Of a DNA stretch of 64,000 nucleotides, positions 34,450 to 44,592 are shown piece by piece. The translations under genes and the position numbers were made by a program. The DNA comes from Hymenobacter ginkgonis. Its GTDB lineage: Bacteria > Bacteroidota > Bacteroidia > Cytophagales > Hymenobacteraceae. The notes below the pieces were generated by a model that was given only the letters and a program-made list of their open reading frames with translations, ran no database searches and had not been told where the DNA came from. Where the stretch lies: NCBI RefSeq assembly GCF_009755225.1, contig NZ_WQKZ01000001.1, forward strand, positions 62,001 to 126,000. Reading direction: 5' to 3'. Within the stretch, counting starts at the first letter, position 1, and every line of letters starts with the position of its first letter.

Positions 34450-34863
34450 CTGCAGGGATTTGCTGTTGGCCAGCGGAATATACTAGCCAAAAGTTGGGAT
34501 GGTTCCGGGCAAATGGGCAGTACGCAAAGATAGACTGCTATTCAGGTTATGGTCGGGTTAGCGAGGCAGTTGCCGGTAAGCGCAGCGGCGAGGCCTGCCG
34601 CACTGCGGGGGGGTAGGGGGCGAATGAACGTCTTTTTTGGGCCCGCGCGTGTCCCTTCTTAAGCCAGCTGGCTATGCTACCCAATCTCCCTAGAAAACTG
34701 GTTTCATCAGGCCATTGGGGGTATTGGTACTTTGCTGGTAGAGCCGGCCAAAGCCCTACCCCCCATTTCTTGGTCCTCAGCTTTAGGTGCATCGGCTAGC
34801 GAATGCCATACCAGATGCGGCTAAATGCAGAGTAATTCTACGCCAGCTTAGGGGCGCATTGAC
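34450..34863. other. intergenic stretch without a supportable gene
   Basis: About 410 bases between the kinase start and the damaged GAF gene. It has one GGGGTAGGGG motif and a CTACCCCCC motif but no frame with recognisable protein. No clear TAnnTTTG box was found for the minus-strand kinase gene. Confidence 0.4.
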
Positions 34864-35598
34864 TTAATGGGGCAAGGTGGCTTGGATGTGGGCTACCTGC
34901 TGCTCAAGGGCTTGAATGATAACGATGCTCTCCTCTTCGCGCGACTGCTGGTAGTTCAGTGCTGCCGGAGTAGCCGGTGAGAGTCTTCCCAGCTGGCTAA
35001 TTCGGCCAGGGTGTCGAGGCGGTTGAGCGACGTGTCCAGGTGGTCGTACAGCGTAACCCACGTAGCGGCGGTATGCTCGGGGTGGCGATGCAGGAACAAG
35101 CGAATTTCCAATTTCCAGCAACTGCATCACTACTCGCGCCAAGCGTTGCAGGCGATGCTGCTCGGTGGCCGAAAACTGGCGCGGCTGCCGGTCAATAACG
35201 CACAGTGCGCCAATATTATGCCCTGTATGGTCTTGCAGGGGGTGGCCCGCATAGAAGCGCATTTGAAGCGCCTCGGCGGCCCGCGCATCCGTAAGCTGGC
35301 AAGGGTCGGCGTGCAAATCCTGGTAAATGGTAGTCTCTTCTTGCAAAATGGCCACCGAGCACACACTCTCGTTGCGGGCTACGCGCTCCACGCCAGCCAG
35401 CCCAAAATTGGCCTTAAACCAAACGCTACCTTCCTCAACCAGCGACACGAGGGCAATGGGAACGTCGAAAAGCTTGGCGGTAAGGCGAATTATTTCGTCA
35501 AAGACGGCATCCGGAGCCGTGCCCAGCACCCGGTAGGGCGCCAGCGCCAGCAGGCGCTCGCGGTCGTTGGCCGGGATGAGCGAAGTGGGAAAGGACAT
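34864..35598 (-). pseudogene. GAF domain protein with a 7-bp duplication and compensated frameshift
   Basis: Residues 1-170 form an intact GAF domain (IPANDRERLLALAPYRVLGT, ALVSLVEEGSVWFKANFG, NIGALCVIDRQPRQFS). At 35103-35116 the bases AATTTCC occur twice in tandem; reading without the second copy gives LLEIRLFLHRHPEHTAATW and continues as a helical domain to a stop near 34970, the normal style of this family. With the duplication the frame instead gives about 50 residues of Pro/Arg-rich noise and then returns, presumably through a second indel, to a natural coiled-coil end (SIVIIQALEQQVAHIQA). A continuous reading frame therefore exists, but its middle is out of frame. The start at 35598 (MSFPTSLIP) is preferred. 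The GAF domain may still be functional. Confidence 0.65.
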
Positions 35599-35741
35599 TC
35601 TAACGGAGAAAAGCGAGGAGGTAACCGTCAAGTTTACCAATTGTTTGTGCCATTTCCATGAGGTACTTAAAGTGGGGCTGGCTGGGGGCTAGCGCAGCCG
35701 GTTGGTGCGTGGCTAGCCCGCCCGATTTTGCGGGGGTAGAG

Positions 35742-36498
35742 CTACGCGCTGGCGTGGTTGGCCGGAAAGTAATCGGTCAGGATTTTGGCGATTTTATCGG
35801 CGGTGAGGGGCTTGTTGAGGAAGCCAGCCACGGGTAGCTCCTGGGCCCGCTCCACATCGCGGGCGTGCAGCGAAGTAGTAAGCATCACAATGACGATGGC
35901 CTGCTGCTGAGCCAGCGGCAGCTGGCGGTAGGCCGTCAGAAATTCAAAGCCATTCATGACGGGCATGTTGACGTCGAGCAGGATAAGGGCCGGGCAGGTA
36001 GGCGCATCTGGGGTAGTGCAGGAGGTGGCCAGCACGTCGAGGGCTTCCTGGCCGTTGAGCGCGCCTTGCACCTGGGCCGTGATGGGCTGCGAGGCGCAAA
36101 TACTTGTCAAGGCCGTCGGCCTGGTAGTTGAGCTCGCAGGCATCAGCGGCGCCGTGGCGAAAAGTGCGGACGTAAAAGTCGAGCATGCCGTTGGCTACCG
36201 AGGGAGGGAAGTGGGCACGGACCGTGCTGCTGGGCTGCTCGGGCAAACCGGCCATGCGCTGGGCCGCGGGGTTGAGGTAGTCGAGGGCGAAATCGACAAT
36301 GTCCACACCATCGGGGCCGTATAGCGGGCGCAGTAGCGTAACGGCCGTGAGCGAGACAGTTAGCAGCGTGGGCAGTAGCCCTTCGGGAAAGGGGTAGGCC
36401 ACAGCAGCCGGCAGCGGCGGAACGGGCGGAACGGGAGCCATTGGCGGGGAATAGGCAGCCGACGCGACAAAACCAAGGGCGTCAACCTGCACCGGCAT
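35742..36498 (-). pseudogene. PAS kinase N-terminus fused by deletion to a receiver-domain C-terminus
   Basis: The 5' part (from ATG 36498) encodes a PAS domain seen in Hymenobacter-type histidine kinases (DFALDYLNPAAQRMAGLPEQ, then CELNYQADGLDKYLRLAA). It then breaks near 36088-36098 and continues in another frame as the C-terminal three quarters of a receiver (LILLDVNMPVMNGFEFL, MLTTS, GFLNKPL). The kinase core and the receiver's acidic N-terminus are missing, so a deletion of more than a kilobase probably joined two genes of an original kinase-regulator pair. A short product from an internal start near 36143 would lack the Asp pocket and could not be phosphorylated normally. Confidence 0.65.
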
Positions 36499-36854
36499 AT
36501 AGAATAAGCAGATACGTAAAGCTACAGCGTCTCGCTGGGCTGCTACCCCAGGGCCAAAGGCTGCCCCCGGCGCTAGGTAGGCACTTGCGGCGCCTGCCCA
36601 AGCACCTCACAAATGCGCATAAATAAGGGGCAGCTTACGGTAGCCGCCGGGCTTCCGCACTGCTCAACGAGCTAACGGTGAGTAGCAAGCCAGGGCAGCC
36701 CTAGGTGAGCGGGGTTCTCGGCCTAAACTGCCTGGTGGCTTTAGCTGCGCTGGCCTTTGCCAGGTGGGGTAGGGTTTTTTGCTAGGCAAACCAACGCTTG
36801 GGCCGGTTGGGTGGGGTAAGGAACTGGTTGCTGGCTTGCCCCGTAAGTAGCCCC
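36499..36854. other. intergenic stretch without a supportable gene
   Basis: No frame with recognisable protein is seen in these 356 bases. It separates two damaged genes on opposite strands and may itself be eroded. A GTGGGGTAGGG motif occurs near 36765. Confidence 0.4.
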
Positions 36855-37298
36855 ATGCCCCCACAAGTTATTTTAGAGGAGCCATACGCGACCGTAGTGG
36901 CTGATGACGCTGTGCCTTGCCTTATTGTGCAGCTCCACGCATTCGCCAACCACGACCAGTTTAAAGCGATGATGACTGCGGGGCTGGCCTATTACCAAAT
37001 TCGCAGCCGGCCGGCGCAACCATGGGGCTGGATTGCCGACACGCGCCAGATGAGCGCCATTCCCAAGGATGTGCAGCAGTGGCTGGCCCAGGACTAGAAT
37101 GTGCAGGCGTACAACGCGGGCCTGTGCGAGATGAGCATTGTTGCGTCGGCCAACATTTTGGGCCAACTGGCTACCCAGTAGTACGCGCAGCTTGCCCTGG
37201 CCCAGCCCGGCAAATACGTGCTGGAATCCATCTACTGTCCTTCGCTAGAAGAAGCTAAACAGGGCGCGGCCGCCCGGTGCCAGTTGCTCAAAAGCTAA
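36855..37298 (+). pseudogene. STAS-like small protein gene with two amber stops
   Basis: The full frame from ATG 36855 to TAA 37296 would give about 147 residues similar to small STAS/SEC14-like proteins common in Hymenobacter (DAVPCLIVQLHAFANHDQF, PWGWIADTRQMSAIPKDVQQ). It contains two in-frame TAG codons: 37095-37097 (between WLAQD and NVQAYNAG, where relatives as I recall them have Trp) and 37179-37181 (between LATQ and YAQLALAQ, likely Gln). Single transitions TGG to TAG and CAG to TAG explain both. The frame stays intact in between, so decay is recent. As written the product ends after 80 residues. Confidence 0.65.
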
Positions 37299-37534
37299 CT
37301 AGCTACGAGGCCACTAACCGAGAAGCTGTACGTGCTACCCGCCCTAGTTGTAGCAAGGCTCGTAGCTGGCAAGAGCCAACTGGGGGGCGCCAAAAGCCAG
37401 TAAACACGGCCTTTATAAAAGACCGGCCAACTCGCCGGCTGGTATCCTACCCCCGCCTTTTGATAAGAGGTAATACCCGTTATCCACACGTTCCTGCATT
37501 TGCAAAACCAGTGCTTATACCTATCGCACAGTGC

Positions 37535-38412
37535 TCACGCGGCCCGGCGAAAGGCCAGCGGCGTGCTGCCCGTATGCTTCTTGAAGAAGTTGTTGAAGTA
37601 CGAGGCGTACTCGAAACCCAAGCCGTAGCCGATGGCCGCCACGTCCCAATCGGTGTGGTGCAGCAGGGCTTTGGCCTCGCTAATAACCCGCTCGGCAATG
37701 TGGGCGGTAGTGGGCTTGCCGGTCACTTCCTTTACCGCCCGGTTCAGGTGGTTGACGTGGATGGAGAGCCGGTTGGCAAAGTCCTGGGCGGTTTTTAGGG
37801 GTAGGGTCTGCTCGGGGCTTTCTACCGGAAACAGCCGCTCCAGCAACTCCAGAAACAGTGAGGTGATGCGCGAAGCGGCGTTTGAGTGGTGCACAAAATT
37901 CGCGGCCGGCTGCATCCGCAGCGCCTCATGGATAATGAGCTGGATGTAGGTGCGAATTAGGTCGTTTCGAAATAGGTAATCGGTGTTTTGCTCGGCCAGC
38001 ATCTTATGAAAAACGCCGGTGATGTAGGCCGCTTGTTCGTCGTTGAGCTTAAACACGGGCGTGCCGCCAATTTTAAATAGCGGCGATTGTTGCAGGCTTT
38101 CCGAGCGGTCGGTAGCTCGCACAAACTCTTCTGTAAAAGGCAGGCGTAGCCGGAATGCTGGTCCGTTTGCAGCTCAAACGAGTACGGAATGTGCGGGTTG
38201 GAGAAGAACAAATAGGTGCCGTCTAACTCAATCCCTTTGTCGGCGTAGTGAATGGTACACTTGCTGGTTACTAAACTCACCTTGTAGAAGTCACGCCGGT
38301 TGTAGGTGGGCGCCGGGCTCACCGGCGTAGACACTTCATACACCTTGAAGCCTTTCAGCTTCAGGTCATGGGCCGTGATGTTGGCAGACGGTGTTACGAG
38401 GGTGTTGTTCAT
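37535..38412 (-). pseudogene. AraC family transcriptional regulator, one-base frameshift
   Basis: The N-terminal half (from ATG 38412) is an AraC cupin-type domain (YNRRDFYKVSLVTSKCTIHY, YLFFSNPHIPYSFEL). After GYACL the frame is lost in a run of A at 38135-38138 (T on the coding strand). Adding one base restores FTEEFVRATDRSESLQQS and the rest of the protein, including the HTH (FANRLSIHVNHLNRAVKEVT, then IGYGLGFEYASYFNNFFKKH). The change is a single-base homopolymer loss, so assembly error is a real alternative. If real, the C-terminal DNA-binding part is not made. It lies upstream, on the same strand, of several damaged signalling genes and next to redox genes that such regulators often control. 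Confidence 0.75.
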
Positions 38413-38444
38413 GGGAAATAGGGAAAGTCAGGTAGGAGGCAGGT

Positions 38445-38512
38445 GGCCTTCGCCGAACGGCCCTGCTTATCTGCCCGAACGCTGGATAAGCAGGGCCGTT
38501 CGCCGAATGGCC
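38445..38512 (-). terminator. long hairpin after the F420-type oxidoreductase gene
   Basis: An inner perfect 18-bp stem (CGAACGGCCCTGCTTATC and its inverse) and outer GGCC/GGCC pairs enclose a 13-base loop. It starts 6 bases after the minus-strand oxidoreductase stop and separates it from the AraC gene start. Confidence 0.65.
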
Positions 38513-38517
38513 TTTGG

Positions 38518-39237
38518 CTAGGACTGCGGCTGCTTCATCATCTCGCGCTCTTGCGCGGCGTGGTTGGCCGCAAACTGCGCGTGCTGCGCGGGCGTGCGCT
38601 CGGTGCCCAGGCTGGCGAGCTGCTGCTTCAACTCAGCGGCGGGCAAATCGGCTCCGTAAGCGGGCGTACCAGGCTGTTGCCGCCACGACTCGTGCAGGCT
38701 ACCGTTGTCTACGGCGTCGAAACCTAGTTCTTCCACCAGTGCCATTACCTTTTGCTTGGCGGCGGCATCGTCGCTGGCTACGGGTAAGGAAATGCGGCCG
38801 GGCGTGCCGGCGGGCTGCCCCTTGTGCTCGATGTGCTGGGCGTAGATGTTGTTAAATACCTTCACCACAGGCCGGCCCAGGTGCTGCTGCACCCATTCGC
38901 TTTCGGTCAGGTCGCCGGTTTCCAGCTCCGGTATGCGGCCGTCGCGCAGCAGGGGGTAATAATTGTTTGTGTCAACGACTGGCACCTCGGCGGGCACGCC
39001 CTCAAACAAGTCTTTGGGCAGCTCGGGGATATTCTTCAGCGGAATGGTGACCACGATAAGGTCGCCGTGGCGGGCAGCTTCCTGGGCCGTGGCGGGCGTG
39101 GCGCCGGTTTTTTGAGCCACGTCTTTCAGCGTTTCGGGCCCGCGCGAGTTGGCGATAAGTACCGCGTGGCCGAGGCCGGTGAGCCGCACGGCTAGGGCGC
39201 TGCCAATGTGGCCTGCCCCAATGATTCCAATGTTCAT
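38518..39237 (-). CDS. NADP-dependent oxidoreductase of the F420-dependent NADP reductase family
   Basis: The 239-residue protein starts with a Rossmann nucleotide-binding motif (MNIGIIGAGHIGSALAVRL, GxGxxG) followed by NSRGPETL, where Ser-Arg after the second strand suggests NADP(H) preference. Conserved VVTIPLKNIPELP, VVDTNNYYP and VVKVFNNIYAQH blocks match the family often annotated as coenzyme F420H2:NADP oxidoreductase-like or NAD(P)-binding protein. Bacteroidota lack the known F420 biosynthesis route, so the real electron partner is unknown. It is probably cytoplasmic. A long hairpin follows its stop. Confidence 0.82.
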   Translation of the reverse strand: MNIGIIGAGHIGSALAVRLTGLGHAVLIANSRGPETLKDVAQKTGATPATAQEAARHGDLIVVTIPLKNIPELPKDLFEGVPAEVPVVDTNNYYPLLRDGRIPELETGDLTESEWVQQHLGRPVVKVFNNIYAQHIEHKGQPAGTPGRISLPVASDDAAAKQKVMALVEELGFDAVDNGSLHESWRQQPGTPAYGADLPAAELKQQLASLGTERTPAQHAQFAANHAAQEREMMKQPQS

Positions 39238-39354
39238 CTTAGAAGATAGTTAAGGAGTTTGCGCCGCGGCTTCGAGCCGCAGCAAGTAGCTAAACAGCTG
39301 CGGCGGCGAATTGCTTTTCGCTAGCCAATAGCCGGCGGCTGGCCAGTTGAAAAG

Positions 39355-40974
39355 CTACTCCGAACCCACGAGCTGCGGCTGCTTTTCGCGCAGCTTATAC
39401 TCTTCTAAATCTAGGATGGTCAAGCACTTGCGAATTACCTCCTCGTCGAATTCCATGCGGTGGTTCATCTCGTGCAGCAGGGTGCGCTGCTGGTCGAGTA
39501 GGGCCAGGTAGTTCTGGTGGAAGTGGTGCAAAGTAGCATCTGGCGGGCCAGCCGGGGTTGCCAGCTCACGGGTAAAAAGCGCAGCATCAAGCTGTAAGCG
39601 GGCTTTCAAATTTTGCAGGTAAGCATTCGGTGCCTCGCCCTGCGCGGCTACCGACTCCACGTAGCGGAGCGCCTGCTGGGCCAGCTTTTTTTGGAGAATC
39701 AATTCCTGCTGTTCCTCCGAAAAGGTTTGGTATTTATCCTCTGGGTTTACTTTCCGAATCAGCCAGGGCAAGGTCAGGCCCTGGAAAACCAGCGTCACGA
39801 GGATAACGACGAAGGTGATGAACAGGATAAGGTTGCGGTAGGGAAAGGGCTGCCCCTGCGGCATAAGCAGCGGAATAGACAGCGCCGATGCTAGCGACAC
39901 TACCCCGCGCATACCCGCCCAGCCCAAAATCATCGGCCCGCGCCAGCCCGGATTCGCGTCGGCCACCGTGATGAAATGGCTCGCAAACTTCGTGAATAGC
40001 ACCGCGCCAAACGCGCACAGCAGCCGCCCCACTACCAGGGTGAGGGAGATGAGCAAGCCGTACCCAATGGCCCGGCCCAAGCCTACGCTACCGAGTTCGC
40101 GCGTGATGGTGGGCAGCTCCAGCCCGATGAGCAGAAACACCAGCCCGTTCAGCACAAAGCTGAGCACAGACCACACATCCACGCTCTCGATGCGGCTGCG
40201 GTAGGTCAGCATCGTGTTGCGCTTGCTCGAGAGCAGCAGGCCGCCGCTCACTACCGCCAGCACCCCGGAGTAGTGGAAATGCTCGGCTGCGTAGTAGAGG
40301 CAGTAGGGCGTAAGCAAAGTCAGCACGGTGTCGATACTGGGCGTGGTGGGCAGCCAGCGGTGAATGGCGTAGAACACTAGCCCGAGCCCTACCCCTATGG
40401 CGGTGCCCAACACAATGACTAGCAGAAAGCTGCCCGCTGCCTGGGCAAACGCAAACTGCCCAGTGAGCACCGCCGCCAGCGCAAACCGAAACACAATCAG
40501 CGACGACGCGTCATTCAGCAAGCTTTCGCCCTCAATGATGCTGACCATCATGCGCGGCACCTTCACTTGCCGCATAATGGTGGTGGCCGAAATGGCATCG
40601 GGCGGCGACACAATGCCGCCCAGCAAAAACCCCAGCGCCAGCGTGAAACCCGGAATGAGCGCGTGCGACACCACCGCCACAATGCACGACGTGATGATGA
40701 CCACCGGAAACGCGAAGCTGGTAATTACCCGCCGCCACTTCCAAAATTCCTTCCACGATACCTGCCAGGCCGCCTCATAAAGCAGCGGCGGCAAGAACAC
40801 CAGAAACACGATTTCCGGGTCAATCTCGATGTTGGCAAACAGCCGCGTGAAGCTGAGCGCTAGCCCACCTAGCACCAGCAGGATGGGGTAGGCCAGCCGG
40901 AGCTTGTTGGCCAGCATCACGAGCCCCAACACCATAAAAACCAAAAATAGAAACTCGAAAAGCTGGTTTTGCAT
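39355..40974 (-). CDS. CPA1 family Na+/H+ antiporter
   Basis: The 539-residue protein has about 12 hydrophobic helices and the CPA1 signatures GGIVSPPDAISATT and IEGESLLNDASSLIVFR, the ion-binding ND being intact, plus GWAGMRGVVSLASALS. A C-terminal cytoplasmic tail of about 130 residues is helical and charged. It exchanges Na+ (or K+) for protons across the inner membrane. The ATG at 40974 (MQNQLFEFLFLV) is preferred over the 41025 reading because it begins with the first helix. The gene seems to be transcribed alone. Cation specificity cannot be assigned from sequence. Confidence 0.92.
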   Translation of the reverse strand: MQNQLFEFLFLVFMVLGLVMLANKLRLAYPILLVLGGLALSFTRLFANIEIDPEIVFLVFLPPLLYEAAWQVSWKEFWKWRRVITSFAFPVVIITSCIVAVVSHALIPGFTLALGFLLGGIVSPPDAISATTIMRQVKVPRMMVSIIEGESLLNDASSLIVFRFALAAVLTGQFAFAQAAGSFLLVIVLGTAIGVGLGLVFYAIHRWLPTTPSIDTVLTLLTPYCLYYAAEHFHYSGVLAVVSGGLLLSSKRNTMLTYRSRIESVDVWSVLSFVLNGLVFLLIGLELPTITRELGSVGLGRAIGYGLLISLTLVVGRLLCAFGAVLFTKFASHFITVADANPGWRGPMILGWAGMRGVVSLASALSIPLLMPQGQPFPYRNLILFITFVVILVTLVFQGLTLPWLIRKVNPEDKYQTFSEEQQELILQKKLAQQALRYVESVAAQGEAPNAYLQNLKARLQLDAALFTRELATPAGPPDATLHHFHQNYLALLDQQRTLLHEMNHRMEFDEEVIRKCLTILDLEEYKLREKQPQLVGSE

Positions 40975-41061
40975 AGGGCGACGCCGGAAGTGAAACAACG
41001 TAAACCCACTACTGGGCTTGTGCAAAGTACTTCACCGCCTGCGAGTTCGGGCAATTGCTAG

Positions 41062-42315
41062 CTAACGGTGGCCAGCCGTGGCCGCACCAAACACGCGGCA
41101 GAAGTTGCCGCCGCCAAATTTGCCGATGTCATCCGCCGTAAAGCCGGTCTTCAACAGAGCATCAACGACGGCGTAGTAGAACCCAACTTTTTGGTTCTGC
41201 CACGCCTCGTTCGTGCGTTCCCCAGCCCTACCCCCCCCTTGGCCACCGACACCGCCGGGTCCACCGGGGCCTTTGTCGCTGGGAGATGAGCCATTGGGGC
41301 GAGTACCCGGCGCGCTGCTCGGCTGGGAGGTAGGGCCACCTGGTTTTGGGCCGAAGCCACCCGCGGGCCGGTAAGCGGGGGTCAATTTGGTGTCGGTACC
41401 AATGCAGACGTGGTCGATGCCAACGACGTCGACCAGGGCCCGTACGTTCTGGGCATAGGCCAGCGGCGAATCGGCCAGGTGAGTCCACACGCCAATGACA
41501 CCCCCCGCCTCGGCAACGGTTTTCGCCTGCTCCTTACTGATGAGCCGGGGCTTCATCAGGCGGGCCATGTTCGGGTCTTGCCCCAGTTGGGTATCGAGGC
41601 CGGTGTGCGAAACGAGCACGGGCTTCGTCGTCACCTTAAGCGCGGCGGCCACTGTTGCTGCATTGGCGTGCGAGAGGTCGATGAGAATACCCAGCCGGTT
41701 GCACTCCCGGATGGTGTCTGCCCCAAAGGCCGTCAAGCCGCCCCAGTGCGCGGGGTTCGTAAACACGTCACCCAGCGGCACCGACGCGTCGTGGTCGTGC
41801 AGCAGGCCCAGGTGGCGCAAGCCCCGGTCGTAGGCCACTTGCAGGCGTTCCAGCTTTCCTTCCAGAAAGTGCCCACCCTCCACCGATTGAATGAGGGTAG
41901 GCTGGTGTTTTTGGTGGGCAGCTTGCAGGTCGGCCAGGTTCAGGGCGCGTTTCAGGCCGTTGCGCTGCACCTGCTGGTCCAGGGAAGTCAGCCCGTTCAG
42001 AAACCGCTCGTAGGCATCGCCGGGGTCGCGTAGCTCTTGGTAGTCAACCGCAAAAGTCATGCAGATGGCCGACAAGCCCGATTTTTTCAGCTCGCCGGCT
42101 AGGTCGATGGCTGGGCCCGGAATCTCGGCCGTGGTAAGGGGCACGTCGATGTGGTTGTGGGTGTCAATGCCGATGGTGGAGGCCACGAGGGCAGCTACGC
42201 GCGGGTCTACCTCGTCGATAGCCCAAGTAGCCAGTGGGTTCAGCAGCAGCGCAGCGCTAGCCCCGGTGGCGCTAACAAGAAAATCTCGGCGGGACCAAGT
42301 GGAGGGAGACTTCAT
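41062..42315 (-). CDS. membrane dipeptidase-like protein (peptidase M19), Tat-exported
   Basis: The 417-residue protein belongs to the renal-dipeptidase (M19) family of dinuclear zinc peptidases. The N-terminus has a twin-arginine signal (SRRDFLVSATGAS). Likely ligands are in DTHNHID, the Glu in QSVEGGH, the His residues in DLSHAN and VSHTG, and the Asp in IGTD. Near the C-terminus (nucleotides 41207-41370) a Gly/Pro/Ser-rich insertion of about 50 residues interrupts the fold before the final NQKVGFYYAVVDALLKTGFT segment. The ATG at 42315 is chosen because it begins the Tat signal. Substrates of bacterial M19 members vary and are not predicted. Confidence 0.88.
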   Translation of the reverse strand: MKSPSTWSRRDFLVSATGASAALLLNPLATWAIDEVDPRVAALVASTIGIDTHNHIDVPLTTAEIPGPAIDLAGELKKSGLSAICMTFAVDYQELRDPGDAYERFLNGLTSLDQQVQRNGLKRALNLADLQAAHQKHQPTLIQSVEGGHFLEGKLERLQVAYDRGLRHLGLLHDHDASVPLGDVFTNPAHWGGLTAFGADTIRECNRLGILIDLSHANAATVAAALKVTTKPVLVSHTGLDTQLGQDPNMARLMKPRLISKEQAKTVAEAGGVIGVWTHLADSPLAYAQNVRALVDVVGIDHVCIGTDTKLTPAYRPAGGFGPKPGGPTSQPSSAPGTRPNGSSPSDKGPGGPGGVGGQGGGRAGERTNEAWQNQKVGFYYAVVDALLKTGFTADDIGKFGGGNFCRVFGAATAGHR

Positions 42316-42474
42316 CAAAAAATAGGCATAACGAAGCAAGTTGCCGGAGGAAGTTTATTACCTCGCCAGTTGCTTAAAAGTAGGAACTCAAGAGGCAGAT
42401 GTAGCCAGTAGAAAAAGCAGCATGCCCTGCCGAGCGCAACGAAGCCGGACGTTTTGCTACCCTTCTAAGTTGCT

Positions 42475-43050
42475 TTATGATAGAGGCTTATTAATTCCTA
42501 AGCTTTCGCGCACATACTTTTCCGGCGATTCAATAAGCTGCGCAATAAACGTGGCCAGGCTTTTCTGCGAAATCACGGAGCCCTTCTCGGGGGTGCCTTT
42601 TTTAGTAATTTCAAAATCCACTTCGTTGGCGGTGGTAAACCAGGCGGGCCGCAAAATGGTGTAATCCAAAGCTGACGTTTCGAATACGTCAGCCGCTGCG
42701 CGGTAGGGCTTTAGTACCGGCTTGAGCGGCGCGTCGTAAATGCCGATGGAGCTGACGAAAATGACTCTTTTCACGCGGGCCTCGTGCATAGCGCGCGCTA
42801 TGTTTTGGGCCATGCTTTTTAGGTCACCGGCTAGGTTCACGTACACCACGTCCTGCCCGGCCACGGCGGCTTTCAAGTGGTCGTAGTTTAGCGCGTCGCC
42901 TTCCACCACGCGGGCCCTGGCTGGCAGTCGATGTAGGCGGCGGGCACTGCGCAAAAACAGGGTGAGGTTGAGGTCAGGCTGCTCGGCTAGCAACGCAATC
43001 ACTTGCCCAGCAATGGTGCCACTGGCGCCCACTACGAGTACGTTTTTCAT
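42475..43050 (-). CDS. NAD(P)-binding SDR-like oxidoreductase
   Basis: The 191-residue protein has the Rossmann motif VVGASGTIAGQV, then RVVEGDALNYDHL and FVSSIGIYD, typical of atypical short-chain dehydrogenases (NmrA/NAD(P)-binding group). No catalytic YxxxK is obvious, so it may bind cofactor without classic dehydrogenase activity, or act as a sensor. It is on the same strand as an aldo/keto reductase and a cupin gene, probably one detoxification unit (44532 to 42475). Confidence 0.82.
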   Translation of the reverse strand: MKNVLVVGASGTIAGQVIALLAEQPDLNLTLFLRSARRLHRLPARARVVEGDALNYDHLKAAVAGQDVVYVNLAGDLKSMAQNIARAMHEARVKRVIFVSSIGIYDAPLKPVLKPYRAAADVFETSALDYTILRPAWFTTANEVDFEITKKGTPEKGSVISQKSLATFIAQLIESPEKYVRESLGINKPLS

Positions 43051-43122
43051 CGGGCTGGGGGAGAGGTGCAGCCAAAAACTAGGGCCCGTAGCCGCCGCGT
43101 GGTGGCCACTGGCCCTAGCCAG

Positions 43123-44109
<987 letters not shown>

Positions 44110-44124
44110 TTAATAAATGAGTGA

Positions 44125-44532
44125 TTACTGTGCAGCTTGGTAGTCAGCTTCCGTTACGGGCTCCAGCCACACCGGCGCACCTTGGTTGGCGCTCGGGTTG
44201 ATGGCTAGGTGCGCAAACCAATCGTTGGCCGTTGCGCCGTGCCAGTGCACCACATCGGGGGCAATAACAACGGTGTCGCCGGCCCGAAGCAGGCGGGCGG
44301 GTTGGCCTTTCTCTTGGTAAATGCCCGTGCCGGTGGTCACGACCAGCAACTGGCCGTGGGGGTGCGCGTGCCAGTTGTTGCGGCAGCCGGGCTCGAAGAG
44401 CACGTCGCCCACGGTGCAGGCGGTGGCATTGCCGGCGGGGGCCAGCATTTTAACCCAGGCTTGGCCAGTAAAGTATCGGGCCTCCGCCGGCTTGGCACCA
44501 GCCGGAGCTGGCAGTTTTTCTTGGTTGCTCAT
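44125..44532 (-). CDS. cupin domain protein
   Basis: The 135-residue single cupin has the first metal motif with NWHAHPHGQLLVV and the second with GDTVVIAPDVVHWHGAT. Small proteins of this type beside aldo/keto reductases are often annotated as cupin or carboxymuconolactone-decarboxylase-like. The ATG at 44532 is chosen because the next upstream frame start adds no conserved residues and lies close to a promoter-like box. The enzyme, if it is one, is metal dependent with unknown substrate. Confidence 0.85.
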   Translation of the reverse strand: MSNQEKLPAPAGAKPAEARYFTGQAWVKMLAPAGNATACTVGDVLFEPGCRNNWHAHPHGQLLVVTTGTGIYQEKGQPARLLRAGDTVVIAPDVVHWHGATANDWFAHLAINPSANQGAPVWLEPVTEADYQAAQ

Positions 44533-44581
44533 GTAAGTAGGGAGGTTAAGCGCCGCGTTTCGCAGGGCCGCATTTACAATA

Positions 44582-44589
44582 CAAAGGTC
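44582..44589 (-). promoter_or_regulatory. promoter-like box GACCTTTG before the cupin-AKR-SDR unit
   Basis: On the minus strand the sequence TTGGACCTTTG lies about 50 bases before the cupin start. It differs from TAnnTTTG by one base and is identical over 11 bases to a site before the CheB-CheR gene at 52213-52223. Confidence 0.4.
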
Positions 44590-44592
44590 CAA

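Noticed and set aside
34547..34792. 81-residue minus-strand reading frame before the kinase
   Set aside because: Basic, Pro-rich composition without motif; overlaps GGGGTAGGG tracts; treated as chance.
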